From Dyadobacter sp. CY345 (lineage in GTDB: Bacteria > Bacteroidota > Bacteroidia > Cytophagales > Spirosomataceae), in NCBI RefSeq assembly GCF_021502725.1, contig NZ_JAKFFS010000001.1:496001-560000 (forward strand): DNA of 64,000 bases, read 5' to 3'. The position numbers and the translations under genes were made by a program. Every line of letters starts with the position of its first letter. The stretch's first letter is position 1. Under the pieces are notes generated by a model that worked only from the letters and a program-made list of their open reading frames with translations, was not told the DNA's origin and ran no database searches. Positions 45,140 to 54,732 of the stretch are shown here, piece by piece.

Positions 45140-45817
45140 ATGGCAATACGTATACTGGTTGTTGATGATCATTCGGTTGTAAGACAAGGTATTATCACTT
45201 TGTTGGAGGACGAGGAAGATATTTTGATAGTCGGCGAGGCATCCGACGGCGATGAAGTGCTGGATAGTGTGGAGGCTTTAAGTCCTGATGTCATTCTGCT
45301 GGATCTTACGATGCCCAGAATGTCGGGAATTGAAGCCATCAAAGCACTAGTTCCAGTTTATCCGGAAGTAAAAGTTCTTGTATTCAGTATGCATAACAAT
45401 CCTGATTACATCTTATCAGCTGTGAAAAGTGGGGCTGCCGGCTACTTGTTAAAAGATACAGGACGTGAAGAAATTCTTAAAGCGGTTCGCAGTGTGGCGG
45501 CCGGTGAATTGTATTATCCTCCCAATGCCTCCTCCATCATTATCCGAAATCTTATCACTTCACAAAGAGAACCGGTGGAAGAACCTGAAAATAAACCAAT
45601 GACCGGTGGGAATTCGGTCTGGAACAAAATGACGCCCCGTGAGCAGCAAATTTTACAATGTCTGACAGAAGGCATGAGCAGTAAAGATATTGCCGAGCAT
45701 TTTGCAATCAGTTCAAACACTGTGGCGAATCAGCGCGCTAGTATTATGCGGAAGGCGAATGTTAAAAATACCGCTGAATTAATTGGAATGGCTTTGAGAG
45801 ACCGCCAAAAGGTATAA
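45140..45817 (+). CDS. NarL-like response regulator (LuxR HTH)
   Basis: 225 residues. The receiver domain has D9/D10, phospho-acceptor D55 (LLDLTMPRMSG) and a conserved Lys in LLKDTGREE near 105. The C-terminal LuxR-type HTH is MTPREQQILQCLTEGMSSKDIAEHF near 165-190. It would bind DNA as a dimer and switch the nitrate and nitrite genes when phosphorylated by the kinase encoded upstream. The weak -33 boxes in this island fit an activator. Confidence 0.92.
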   Translation: MAIRILVVDDHSVVRQGIITLLEDEEDILIVGEASDGDEVLDSVEALSPDVILLDLTMPRMSGIEAIKALVPVYPEVKVLVFSMHNNPDYILSAVKSGAAGYLLKDTGREEILKAVRSVAAGELYYPPNASSIIIRNLITSQREPVEEPENKPMTGGNSVWNKMTPREQQILQCLTEGMSSKDIAEHFAISSNTVANQRASIMRKANVKNTAELIGMALRDRQKV

Positions 45818-46099
45818 GTCACTTAAATAAATTAAATATACAGTTATTGTAAATATTTATTTTTTTTACTAAATTTAAGTGTTGCCACCCCTACATATGC
45901 TGAATTTGTGTAAGTAAGTCCTTTATTTCGTACAAATTTGGTATTTTGATCGATAAGAAAAATTTTATTGGTCAAAATTATATTATCGGTTTAAAGATAC
46001 TCCGCCGAAAAATTTCTCGTTTATTATTTTGTTTAGTTGTATAATTGGATTCATTAAAGTCAAGACCTATTTAATAAAGAACTTTACTTTCATTCACGT

Positions 46100-49000
46100 A
46101 TGAGGATTTTTTATCGGATCAATGGCTTCCGGCCATTCTTTGCGTTCTTATTAAGTACTTTTTTTTGTGCAGTTTTTACCATCATCTCAACGCAGGTCTC
46201 AGCTGCAAATATTGAAGTACGTGGGGTAGTGAAGAGTAAATCCGGCGAACTCCTTATCGGTGCTACGATTCGGGTTAAGGGCGTGGCAAAAGGCACTGTA
46301 AGTAACGAACGAGGCGAATTTGTGCTGCCAGATGTCAACGAAACCGCTACGCTGGTCGTGACCATGATCGGTTTTCTTCCGGCAGAAGTACCGGCTGCCA
46401 GATCTGTCAGCATAGAGCTTTCCGAAGATGCAGTAGGCCTTCAGGATGTCGTTATCACAGGTTTTCAGCAAATTGACAAAGATAAGTTTACCGGTTCTGC
46501 CGTAACTTTAAAAACCGAAGATATTCGTATCGACGGATTGCCGGACGTGAGCCGTATGCTTGAAGGACGTGCTGCCGGGGTTTCTATCCAAAATGTTTCA
46601 GGAACATTCGGTGCTGCGCCGAAAATCCGTATCCGTGGCGCCACTTCTCTTAATGGTGATAATAAGCCACTTTGGGTTGTTGACGGAGTTGTTTTAGAAG
46701 ACATTGTCAATATTTCCAACGATCAGCTATCCAGCGGTGACCCTACAACTTTGCTTGGTTCTGCTGTTGCGGGACTTAACCCAAATGATATCGAATCTTT
46801 TGATATCCTGAAAGACGCCGCAGCCGCAGCGTTGTACGGTGCGCGTGCAATGAACGGCGTAATTGTGATCACCACGAAAAAGGGAAAGTCAGGGAAACCT
46901 GTTATCAGTTATTCAGGAAATTTCAGTACCCAGCTGAAACCTTCTTACCGGAATTTTAATATTATGAATTCTGCTGAACAGATGTCTGTTTTAGGCGAGT
47001 TGGAAAGAAAAGGATATCTGAATTCCAATGTTCTGGATAATCCTGATTATGGAGTTTATGGCAAATATTATAGTTTATTAAACGCAACGGACGACGGTTC
47101 TTTTGGTATACCTAATACGCCGCAGGCAAAAAAAGATTTCCTGCTGCGTTATGCAGGTGCCAATACGGACTGGTTTGATGTATTATTCAAAAATAATTTT
47201 GTGCAGGAACATTCGCTGAGTGTCTCCTTCGGAACAGATAAATCCCAATCCTATTTTTCTACAAGTTTTCTGAATGACAACGGCTGGACTGTCGTTGATA
47301 AGGTGAAACGTTACACGCTTAATTTCAGGAATACCTACAATTTGTCTGACAAACTTACCCTCGGTTTTTCAACGTTGTCGTCGGTCCGTAATCAGCGCGC
47401 CCCGGGCTCTCTGACCCGCCAGGCCAATCCGGTTGATGGAACTTATGGCCGAGATTTTGATATTAACCCTTTCAGTTATGCACTAAATACCAGCCGGACG
47501 CTTACCGCTTTCGACGAGAATGGCAACCGCGAGTTTTTTAGAAGAAACTTTGCACCATTCAACATACTTTCAGAACTTGAAAATAATTACATAGATCTGG
47601 ATCTGGTTGATATCCGCTTACAGGCCGATCTGGGTTACAAAATTACGCCTCATATTTCATACGATTTTGTTGGTGCCCTCAGGTATATTAAGACTGGCCA
47701 GGAACATCAGATCACCGAGAATTCCAACATGGCCAACGCTTACCGCGCGGCGGGAAATTCTACCATCGCGCTTAAAAATAAATTTTTATACAGAGACCCG
47801 GACGATCCTGATGCATATCCGGTGGTCGTTTTGCCAAGAGGTGGTTTTTATAACCGCAATGAGGATGAAATGAGTTTTTACAACGTAAGAAATAATCTGC
47901 GTTACAACAAAACTTTTTCAGAAAGACATGCCATTAATGCGCTGGTTGGTCAGGAAATTAAATTTACAAATAGACAAAACGCGAACAATACCGGTTACGG
48001 GTATCAATATGACCAGGGCGGAACTCCATTCGTTGATTACCGTATTTTAAAACAAACCATTGAAAGTAATTTTCAGTACTTTGAAATGGAAAAAACGTTC
48101 GACCGTTTCGCCGCATTTTATGCGAGTTTAGGTTATACGCTGGATGAAAAATACAACTTCACTGCTTATGCGCGCTATGACGGTTCCAATCGTTTCGGTA
48201 AATCTGCCATTGGTCGCTGGTTGCCGACGTGGACAGTAGCCGGTTCGTGGAACCTTGACCGAGAAGAATTTATCAAAAATCTGACATGGGTCAGTTATGC
48301 AAAACTTCGGGGAAGTTACGGTCTGACTGCCAGTACCGGCCCTGCAACCAATTCGGCAGTTTTGCTTAAAAGTTTAGTTACAAATCGCCCTTACACGGAT
48401 GAAAAGGAATCTGCGATCGACCTGGCTTCTCTGGCCAATCTTGAACTTACCTGGGAGAAATTATATAGTGGAAATATCGGTCTGGATCTTGGACTTTTAG
48501 GAAATCGATTCAACATTACGGCCGACGTTTATTTGCGAAATAGTTTTGATTTGATTGACAGAATTAAAACTTCCGGCATCGGTGGGCAGACTTATAAAAT
48601 TGCCAATTATGCGGATATGCAGTCAAAGGGAATTGACCTTTCACTTGAAGCTGTGATTTCTAAAACAAAGGACTGGTCTTGGCGGTCGCGTTTTACAGCG
48701 GGGTATGCGCATACAAAAATCACCAGTGTAGATAACCTTCCAACCATTTTTGATATGGTGAAAGCAGAGGGGGCTAATATTCAGGGTTATCCAGTCAGAG
48801 GTTTGTTCTCTGTGGATTATCGCGGTCTGAACCCTACAACAGGCGTTCCAACGTTTTTGAATGAAGAAGGAGAAGTTAGCTCAGATGTATATCTTCAGGA
48901 TTTAAATACAGCTAATTTAAAATATGAAGGACCTGTGGATCCTCCGCTCACAGGAGGTTTGAATAATACTTTCACCTATCGTGAATTTACCTTGAACGTA

Positions 49001-49471
49001 TTTTTAACAGGACAAGCTGGAAATAAAATCCGGCTTAACCCGCTTTACAAAGGGACAGATAACTCTCGCCCATCTTTCAGTGATCTTGATGCCTCTCCGA
49101 AAGAATTTAACGACCGATGGGAAATGCCGGGAGATGAAAAAATTACCAATATTCCATCCATTCCTGACATTTTACAGAATCAGTATCTTGCTGGTATTTA
49201 TCCTTACACAACCTACAATTATTCCAGTCAGCGTGTTGCGAGCGGGAATTTCGTTCGGTTAAAATCTGTGTCGCTTGCTTACCGTTTCCCTTTGACAACA
49301 ATTCAGAGATTGGGTATGACAGCGGCTTCTATCCAGATTTCGACGATCAATCCGTGGCTTATTTATGCCGATAAAAAGCTGAAAGGGCAGGATCCTGAAT
49401 TTTTCAATACCGGCGGTGTGGCGCAGCCTATTCAAAAGCAGTTTACGGTAGCGCTTAAATTTACTTTATAA
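46100..49471 (+). CDS. SusC/RagA family TonB-linked outer-membrane receptor
   Basis: 1123 residues. A signal peptide (to about residue 35) is followed by a carboxypeptidase-regulatory-like repeat (EVRGVVKSKSGELLIGATI to about 110), a plug domain with the SusC signature (IRIRGATSLNGDNKPLWVVDGV near 176-197), then a 22-strand barrel. It works with the SusD protein encoded 13 bases downstream to import an oligomer across the outer membrane, powered by TonB. The barrel ends IQKQFTVALKFTL with a terminal aromatic. Substrate may be peptide rather than glycan, given the metallohydrolase gene after it and the lack of glycoside hydrolases. Confidence 0.94.
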   Translation: MRIFYRINGFRPFFAFLLSTFFCAVFTIISTQVSAANIEVRGVVKSKSGELLIGATIRVKGVAKGTVSNERGEFVLPDVNETATLVVTMIGFLPAEVPAARSVSIELSEDAVGLQDVVITGFQQIDKDKFTGSAVTLKTEDIRIDGLPDVSRMLEGRAAGVSIQNVSGTFGAAPKIRIRGATSLNGDNKPLWVVDGVVLEDIVNISNDQLSSGDPTTLLGSAVAGLNPNDIESFDILKDAAAAALYGARAMNGVIVITTKKGKSGKPVISYSGNFSTQLKPSYRNFNIMNSAEQMSVLGELERKGYLNSNVLDNPDYGVYGKYYSLLNATDDGSFGIPNTPQAKKDFLLRYAGANTDWFDVLFKNNFVQEHSLSVSFGTDKSQSYFSTSFLNDNGWTVVDKVKRYTLNFRNTYNLSDKLTLGFSTLSSVRNQRAPGSLTRQANPVDGTYGRDFDINPFSYALNTSRTLTAFDENGNREFFRRNFAPFNILSELENNYIDLDLVDIRLQADLGYKITPHISYDFVGALRYIKTGQEHQITENSNMANAYRAAGNSTIALKNKFLYRDPDDPDAYPVVVLPRGGFYNRNEDEMSFYNVRNNLRYNKTFSERHAINALVGQEIKFTNRQNANNTGYGYQYDQGGTPFVDYRILKQTIESNFQYFEMEKTFDRFAAFYASLGYTLDEKYNFTAYARYDGSNRFGKSAIGRWLPTWTVAGSWNLDREEFIKNLTWVSYAKLRGSYGLTASTGPATNSAVLLKSLVTNRPYTDEKESAIDLASLANLELTWEKLYSGNIGLDLGLLGNRFNITADVYLRNSFDLIDRIKTSGIGGQTYKIANYADMQSKGIDLSLEAVISKTKDWSWRSRFTAGYAHTKITSVDNLPTIFDMVKAEGANIQGYPVRGLFSVDYRGLNPTTGVPTFLNEEGEVSSDVYLQDLNTANLKYEGPVDPPLTGGLNNTFTYREFTLNVFLTGQAGNKIRLNPLYKGTDNSRPSFSDLDASPKEFNDRWEMPGDEKITNIPSIPDILQNQYLAGIYPYTTYNYSSQRVASGNFVRLKSVSLAYRFPLTTIQRLGMTAASIQISTINPWLIYADKKLKGQDPEFFNTGGVAQPIQKQFTVALKFTL

Positions 49472-49484
49472 CAGATGATCAGAT

Positions 49485-50966
49485 ATGAAAACGAAATATA
49501 TAAATCGAATTTTCTTATTGACACCGTTGCTGGCCTTGCTTGGTTGTAATGATTTTTTATCAACGGAACCAGACAGCACCCGCGCCACGCTTAAAACCCC
49601 TGAACAGGTTTCTCAATTACTGACCACAGCTTATCCACAGGGCGGTTATTTAGCTTTCAGTGAAGCCATGAGCGACAATTCTGATGATAAAGGAGTAGGA
49701 GAGGACGACCGGGTCAATCGTGGTTCTTATCTTTTTGAGGTAGTTGATGCGCCGGTAGATATTCCGGATTCCCCTGACATGTATTGGGCGAAAGCTTACA
49801 AAGCTATTGCAGCGGCAAATCTTGCGTTGCAGGTAATCAGTGAAGCACCCGATCCATCGATTTTTTCAGCGCAAAAGGGAGAAGCGTTGGTTGCAAGAGC
49901 CTATGCGCATTTTATGCTTGTGAGCTTTTTTTCGAAATTTTATGATCCTGAAACAGCTTCAACCGATCCGGGAATACCTTATGTGACTGTTCCGGAAGAT
50001 GTGGTAATCAAGCAATATGAAAGAAGAACGGTTGCCTACGTTTATGAAATGATTGAGAAGGATTTGGTAGAGGGACTGCCCTTGATCAAAGATTTCTCCT
50101 ACACAGTTCCTAAATACCATTTTAATATTGCCGCAGCCAATGCTTTTGCTTCGCGTTTTTATTTGGTAAAACGTGATTATGCCAAGACGCTTTCTTATGC
50201 AAACAGTGTTTATCCATCGGGAGATATTGCTGCAAATTTAAGGCCTTGGAATACTGATTATTTGTCATTAACGCCCGATGGGTTATTTAATCGATACTCG
50301 CGAGCGAGCGAACCTGCGAATTTACTACTTGTAGAAACCAGCTCAGTATATGGTCGTTACGTGGCCCAATATCGTTATGGCTTAACTAATGCGAAGTGGA
50401 ATGAGATCAGCCAGGTCTCTGGATTGACCGGAACTAATGCCAGCTGGGCATATCCAGTATATACGCAGGGAGAAGGCAATTTATTGATTCCAAAATTCAC
50501 TGAATATTTTGTTAAACAATCGGTCAACGCCGAAATCGGTGATCCTTATGTGATGGTGCCTTTGTTTACAGCCGAGGAAGTTTTGTTCAATCGTGCTGAG
50601 GCTAACTTGTATCTGGGAAATGGTACTGCCGCATTGGCAGATATCAATTTATTTATGAGCAAACGTTTGAGAAATTATGATGCCGGTACTCAGGCCGTGA
50701 CACTTCAAAAAATCCGTAGTTATTATGGTTTGAGTAATTCAACACAGAACAATTCTCTTGGATTGTTAATCTCTATTGCTGATTTACGCCGAATCGAATT
50801 TACGCAGGAAGGTATGCGTTGGTTTGATATGCTTCGTTATGGAATTGGTGTTACACATGCAACCCGCAACGGACAGGTGATTACGGTAGATATCGACGAT
50901 CCTAAAAGATTGCTGCAATTGCCACAGTCGGTTGTTCAGTCGGGTATACAGTTAAATCCAAGATAG
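49485..50966 (+). CDS. SusD/RagB family nutrient-binding lipoprotein
   Basis: 493 residues. The lipoprotein signal ends LLALLGC (Cys at about 21). An early SAFSEAMSDNSDDKG-like segment, helical TPR region (AAANLALQVISEA, ALVARAYAHFMLVSFF near 130-145) and the C-terminal ADLRRIEFTQEGMRWFDMLRYG near 425-446 mark the family. It forms the lid on the SusC barrel at the cell surface. It is translated 13 bases after SusC, which shows cotranscription. Confidence 0.93.
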   Translation: MKTKYINRIFLLTPLLALLGCNDFLSTEPDSTRATLKTPEQVSQLLTTAYPQGGYLAFSEAMSDNSDDKGVGEDDRVNRGSYLFEVVDAPVDIPDSPDMYWAKAYKAIAAANLALQVISEAPDPSIFSAQKGEALVARAYAHFMLVSFFSKFYDPETASTDPGIPYVTVPEDVVIKQYERRTVAYVYEMIEKDLVEGLPLIKDFSYTVPKYHFNIAAANAFASRFYLVKRDYAKTLSYANSVYPSGDIAANLRPWNTDYLSLTPDGLFNRYSRASEPANLLLVETSSVYGRYVAQYRYGLTNAKWNEISQVSGLTGTNASWAYPVYTQGEGNLLIPKFTEYFVKQSVNAEIGDPYVMVPLFTAEEVLFNRAEANLYLGNGTAALADINLFMSKRLRNYDAGTQAVTLQKIRSYYGLSNSTQNNSLGLLISIADLRRIEFTQEGMRWFDMLRYGIGVTHATRNGQVITVDIDDPKRLLQLPQSVVQSGIQLNPR

Positions 50967-51026
50967 ATATTTATCAAAATGTTCAAATTCCCCAGGGCTT
51001 TTGAACTTGATCTAAATTGAAGAAAA

Positions 51027-51950
51027 ATGAAGATAAAAATAACATTTAGTCCTTTTCTTGCAGCGCTTGCATTGACCTTGCTGTTAGGTTCATGCAAAGA
51101 AGATAAGCTTGAAAATGTGGAAGAGATTTCCGGCTTAGGAGGTGAGGTAATCCCGCCAACTGCGATTGATAAATACATCACCGATAGCCTGACAACACCG
51201 TATAACATCATTATGAAATACAGGTGGGATCAGTTCGAATTCGGAGATGTCACCAAAACACTCGTTCCTCCAAAAGAGGAGCAGATAGTTCCGGTTACAA
51301 GGGCCGTCTTGAATACCTGGATCAAGCCTTATATTGCCCAGGCGGGGAGCGTATTTTTTAATAAATACTCGCCAAAAACATTTATCATGTCAGGCAGCGT
51401 ACAATACTTGTCAGATGGATCGGTGGTTTTGGGACAGGCGGAAGGAGGAAGGAAAATTGTTTTGTTTGACGTGAATAATTTCCGGGTAAGAGGAATGAGC
51501 GGTTATATAGCAGCGCGGGATTCTGCCAATGTAAAACAATCAACCCATACTCTACAGCACGAGTTCGCGCACATTCTACATCAAACGATCCTGTATCCGG
51601 TTGAATTTAAGGAGATCGGCAGAGGTTTGTATCAGGGCCAAAACTGGATCAATGTCTCTGATGCTGAGGCGCGCCGGGACGGCTTTATTACGTCCTATGC
51701 AAGTTCGGCTTTTGATGAAGATTTTGTAGAGACTGTTGCGACAATGCTTGTTGAAGGCAGGTCCGGATGGGATAAAATGATCAATTCTATTCCGGCCGGT
51801 TTTAGTGTGAATGGAACAAGCCAGGCAGATGCTCAGGCAAAATTGAGGCGTAAGGAAGCTCTCGTTGTAAATTATTACAAAACGGCGTGGAATATTGACT
51901 TTTATGAATTACAAAAGAAAACCCGTGCTGCTCTGATTCCGTTGTTATAA
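51027..51950 (+). CDS. Substrate import-associated zinc metallohydrolase lipoprotein
   Basis: 307 residues. The lipoprotein signal ends LLLGSC with Cys at 23. The zinc-binding HEFAH is at 178-182 (LQHEFAHILHQ), with acidic residues near FDEDFVETVATMLVEG at about 230-245 as likely further ligands or gluzincin helix. This family is known only beside SusCD pairs in Bacteroidota and is thought to process an imported substrate at the surface. It is 60 bases after SusD. Peptide cleavage is plausible but not proven. Confidence 0.85.
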   Translation: MKIKITFSPFLAALALTLLLGSCKEDKLENVEEISGLGGEVIPPTAIDKYITDSLTTPYNIIMKYRWDQFEFGDVTKTLVPPKEEQIVPVTRAVLNTWIKPYIAQAGSVFFNKYSPKTFIMSGSVQYLSDGSVVLGQAEGGRKIVLFDVNNFRVRGMSGYIAARDSANVKQSTHTLQHEFAHILHQTILYPVEFKEIGRGLYQGQNWINVSDAEARRDGFITSYASSAFDEDFVETVATMLVEGRSGWDKMINSIPAGFSVNGTSQADAQAKLRRKEALVVNYYKTAWNIDFYELQKKTRAALIPLL

Positions 51951-51976
51951 TCACTGTTCGTTCAAAGAAAATCACG

Positions 51977-53293
51977 ATGAAAAATAAATATCTTTCCTAT
52001 CTGTTATTGGTTTTCATTGCAGGGCTTTGGTCTTGCAGTGATGATAATGATGTTTTTGAACAGACGGCAGACCAGCGCATTAATGAAACAGTTACGGCGT
52101 ATCAGCAGGAATTAGTAGCAGCGCAATATGGCTGGAAGGCTATCATTTATCCGGCTGGCGGAGGCGTATATAGTTTTTATTTCAAATTCAATGATCAGAA
52201 CCGGGTAGTGATGTATTCCGATTTCGCCTCCGAATCTGCGGTTACGTCCAAGGAAAGCAGTTACAGGCTCAAAGCGATGCAAACACCTTCGCTGATATTT
52301 GACACCTATTCATATCTGCATGTATTGGCCGATCCGGACGGTGATGTGAATGGCGGATTGGATGGCGATGGATTAAGGTCCGATTATGAATTTTCGTTTA
52401 ATACTGATTCCTTAAATACCGAAAATATAACTTTAACAGGGACAAAGAACCAGAGTAAGCTAATTCTGATAAAAGCGACGCAGGAAGAAGCTGCGGCTTA
52501 CGGAAACGGCGGTTTGGCGAAAAGCCTTCTATTTTCCAATATTTCGAAGTATTTAACCTACTTCAAACGTGTAACCATCGGTGGCGTTGTTTATGAAATT
52601 GCAGTGAATCAGTCGGCGAGGACTGTTACTTTGAACTGGCTTGTCGGAACTACTGTCAATTCATTTACTACCGATTACTATTACAGTTCGACAGGCGTTT
52701 CCTTTATCACCCCATTTGTGAACGGTTCACAAACCATTACAGGATTTACGGACCTTACCTGGGATGAGTCAAGGTTATCTCTCGGAATGACTGCCGCCGG
52801 GAGTAAAGTAACGGTTGTTGAAGCCGCAAAACCTCTAAAAGTGGATGTTGCAGCGGCAAGGAGATGGTACCAGGCTGCTGCCGATGAGGGTGGATATTGG
52901 TTTTCTTGGGATGGTTTTCACGTGAATGGCGTGGACGATGCGTTTAAAGTCAATACCCTGAATTATAATGGAACATCTCCGTATTACTACTATTTTTACT
53001 GGCCTCAATTTGGCTCCGGTTACGATGCTTATGGACCAGCGTTTGTAACCGATAATGCGCTTTCACTTTATTATGCAGATGCTCCGAGGACACCGACTTT
53101 CGCAACGGACGGAAGGATAATTTTTGTATCCAGCGGTTTATTGGGTGAAGCCTATCCCACAAGCGGACCTGCGGTGGATTCAAAAAATTATCTGTATGAT
53201 ACGAACGGCTTTTACATTATTCAATTGTCTGATAATGCTTACGATATGGTAAGTGCAAAAGATGGTAAAGGTTGGGTTAGCTGGATCAAGTAG
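51977..53293 (+). CDS. DUF4302 lipoprotein of a SusCD locus
   Basis: 438 residues. The lipoprotein signal ends GLWSC (Cys at about 20). The DUF4302 start is recognised from ADQRINETVTAYQQELVAAQYGWKAIIYP near 32-60. The rest is rich in Tyr and beta strands, in keeping with a surface-exposed binding protein. It lies 26 bases after the metallohydrolase gene and closes the operon with a very strong terminator. Its exact role is unknown; a substrate-binding accessory is inferred from its place. Confidence 0.82.
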   Translation: MKNKYLSYLLLVFIAGLWSCSDDNDVFEQTADQRINETVTAYQQELVAAQYGWKAIIYPAGGGVYSFYFKFNDQNRVVMYSDFASESAVTSKESSYRLKAMQTPSLIFDTYSYLHVLADPDGDVNGGLDGDGLRSDYEFSFNTDSLNTENITLTGTKNQSKLILIKATQEEAAAYGNGGLAKSLLFSNISKYLTYFKRVTIGGVVYEIAVNQSARTVTLNWLVGTTVNSFTTDYYYSSTGVSFITPFVNGSQTITGFTDLTWDESRLSLGMTAAGSKVTVVEAAKPLKVDVAAARRWYQAAADEGGYWFSWDGFHVNGVDDAFKVNTLNYNGTSPYYYYFYWPQFGSGYDAYGPAFVTDNALSLYYADAPRTPTFATDGRIIFVSSGLLGEAYPTSGPAVDSKNYLYDTNGFYIIQLSDNAYDMVSAKDGKGWVSWIK

Positions 53294-53305
53294 TTTTTAT
53301 TCTTT

Positions 53306-53358
53306 ACATAAAACAGAAAAGATCTTTTGGACTCCAAAAGATCTTTTCTGTTTTATGT
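53306..53358 (+). terminator. Very strong terminator closing the SusCD operon
   Basis: A perfect 25-bp stem (arms 53306-53330 and 53334-53358) with a 3-base loop; the core is AAAAGATCTTTTGG-ACT. It starts 12 bases past the DUF4302 stop. The descending arm is T-rich. Confidence 0.85.
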
Positions 53359-53416
53359 GACTTTTTAATGAATTTAGAGTATACAAGGTAATTCTGGTAC
53401 AATAAATCCCGCTATC

Positions 53417-53674
53417 ATGACAATACGAAATAATCTTGTCTTCTATGGATTGATCTTTCTCCCACTTGCGGCGATGATCACAGCTGCAAAATTTGGCTTT
53501 ATCACTTCGAATATCTTCGGAGTGTATCTCGCAGTTTATGTATTTCTTTATCATCCCTATATAAGCGGTCTGAGACTTATTTATTTGGATAAACTGACGA
53601 GGACGGATTTTTGGAAGATGTTTATTCCGTTTTGGGGAACAAGGTATTTTAAAGTCCTATTTTTGGATTTTTAA
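53417..53674 (+). CDS. Small membrane protein (85 aa), unknown
   Basis: 85 residues with two hydrophobic helices (about 8-24 and 32-47) and a basic, aromatic C-terminal half (FWKMFIPFWGTRYFKVLFLDF). No family recognised. A frame on the opposite strand in the same place is less convincing, as it has no membrane or domain pattern. It is followed after 50 bases by another tiny membrane gene. Confidence 0.5.
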   Translation: MTIRNNLVFYGLIFLPLAAMITAAKFGFITSNIFGVYLAVYVFLYHPYISGLRLIYLDKLTRTDFWKMFIPFWGTRYFKVLFLDF

Positions 53675-53724
53675 TGGGTTGAAATTTTAATAAAACGATT
53701 CCGACCATAAAAATCTGGCAGTAT

Positions 53725-53913
53725 ATGAATTCTGTAAACAAGTTCTTTCAGTATTTAATTTTTACTTCAATTATTATTAAAACGGTGATAGGCTTTTGCG
53801 ATATTGATAAGGGAATAAATAATTTAATAAATTTCTATTACCGTTTTTGGCTTATCGGGCTCGGGATATCTTTTATAATATGGAATATCTATTTGTGGAA
53901 GGTTAAAAAGTAA
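53725..53913 (+). CDS. Small membrane protein (62 aa), unknown
   Basis: 62 residues with two hydrophobic helices (about 8-23 and 40-57), and a basic end (WKVKK). Same size and plan as the three small proteins at 7.3-8.1 kb, but no clear sequence likeness can be seen. It may be cotranscribed with the preceding small gene and converges with the glycosyltransferase gene. Confidence 0.45.
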   Translation: MNSVNKFFQYLIFTSIIIKTVIGFCDIDKGINNLINFYYRFWLIGLGISFIIWNIYLWKVKK

Positions 53914-53936
53914 ATAATTTGAAAATCATCTTTTTC

Positions 53937-54704
53937 CTACCAATATTTTCCATTCTTCCTCGCAAACCAAAATCCCCGCCAGAAAATAATTCCATGATTC
54001 CAAAGTGCCGGCACTAATCCAAAGTGTTTCCGAAGTACTGAGAATCGATTGAAAAGTGATTTTTTGTGATTTTGAATGGATAATCCACCCATCAAATACC
54101 GGCAAAGGACAAAGTCGAGATATTGCGTTTTCTTAGAATTTTTGAGGCATGAAATTTCCCAGTCAATGTCGGCGCTGAGATTGGTATAATCATATTGCGG
54201 GGCAATTTCCTTTTTTGCTATAAAGGATTGGTGACAAACTTTCATCCCCAGTGCAAAATCTTTCCATGTCAGATTTTTGGGTAAATCGTGAGGTGTAAAT
54301 TTACTTCTCAATCCGACTTCGCTGCCATCTTCACGGACCAGCAAAGCATCGCTGTAATAAATGTCAGCGTTATTTTGAAAAGCAGCAATTAGCTGGCCTA
54401 AAATATTTTCATCCTGAACTTCATCACCAGCATTTAAAAACCATAAATATTTGCCTCTCGCGAGATTTAAGCCCTTATTCATTGCATCATAAAGGCCGCG
54501 GTCTGGCTCAGAAATCACTTTTGAAATGAAGTCAAACTGACTGGCAATATTTAAAGTTTTGTCTTTTGATCCGCCATCAATGATCAGGTATTCAACCACG
54601 GTTTTATCCGCCAGTTTTGCCAGTGCTTTTTCAGCACTTTTGAGCGTTCTGGGCAGGTAGCGTTCCGCGTTGTATGTAATGGTGACGATTGTGAGTAAAG
54701 GCAT
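53937..54704 (-). CDS. Family 2 glycosyltransferase
   Basis: 255 residues. The GT-A fold opens LTIVTITYNAERYLPRTLKS. IIDGGSKDKTL near 42-52 and FLNAGDEV near 89-96 (an AGDE variant of the DXD metal site, as in colanic WcaE-like enzymes) follow; the late CHQSFIAKKE segment near 157 is also typical. It probably adds a sugar to a cell-surface polysaccharide. It is the last gene of the minus-strand polysaccharide arm, 28 bases after the AlbA_2 gene. Confidence 0.88.
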   Translation of the reverse strand: MPLLTIVTITYNAERYLPRTLKSAEKALAKLADKTVVEYLIIDGGSKDKTLNIASQFDFISKVISEPDRGLYDAMNKGLNLARGKYLWFLNAGDEVQDENILGQLIAAFQNNADIYYSDALLVREDGSEVGLRSKFTPHDLPKNLTWKDFALGMKVCHQSFIAKKEIAPQYDYTNLSADIDWEISCLKNSKKTQYLDFVLCRYLMGGLSIQNHKKSLFNRFSVLRKHFGLVPALWNHGIIFWRGFWFARKNGKYW

Positions 54705-54732
54705 TCGTTTATATTTTTGAATGAGGTCTGAA

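Noticed and set aside
53297..53554. 85-codon minus-strand frame overlapping the small membrane gene
   Set aside because: It begins inside the plus-strand gene and ends in the terminator stem; the plus-strand frame has two credible membrane helices.
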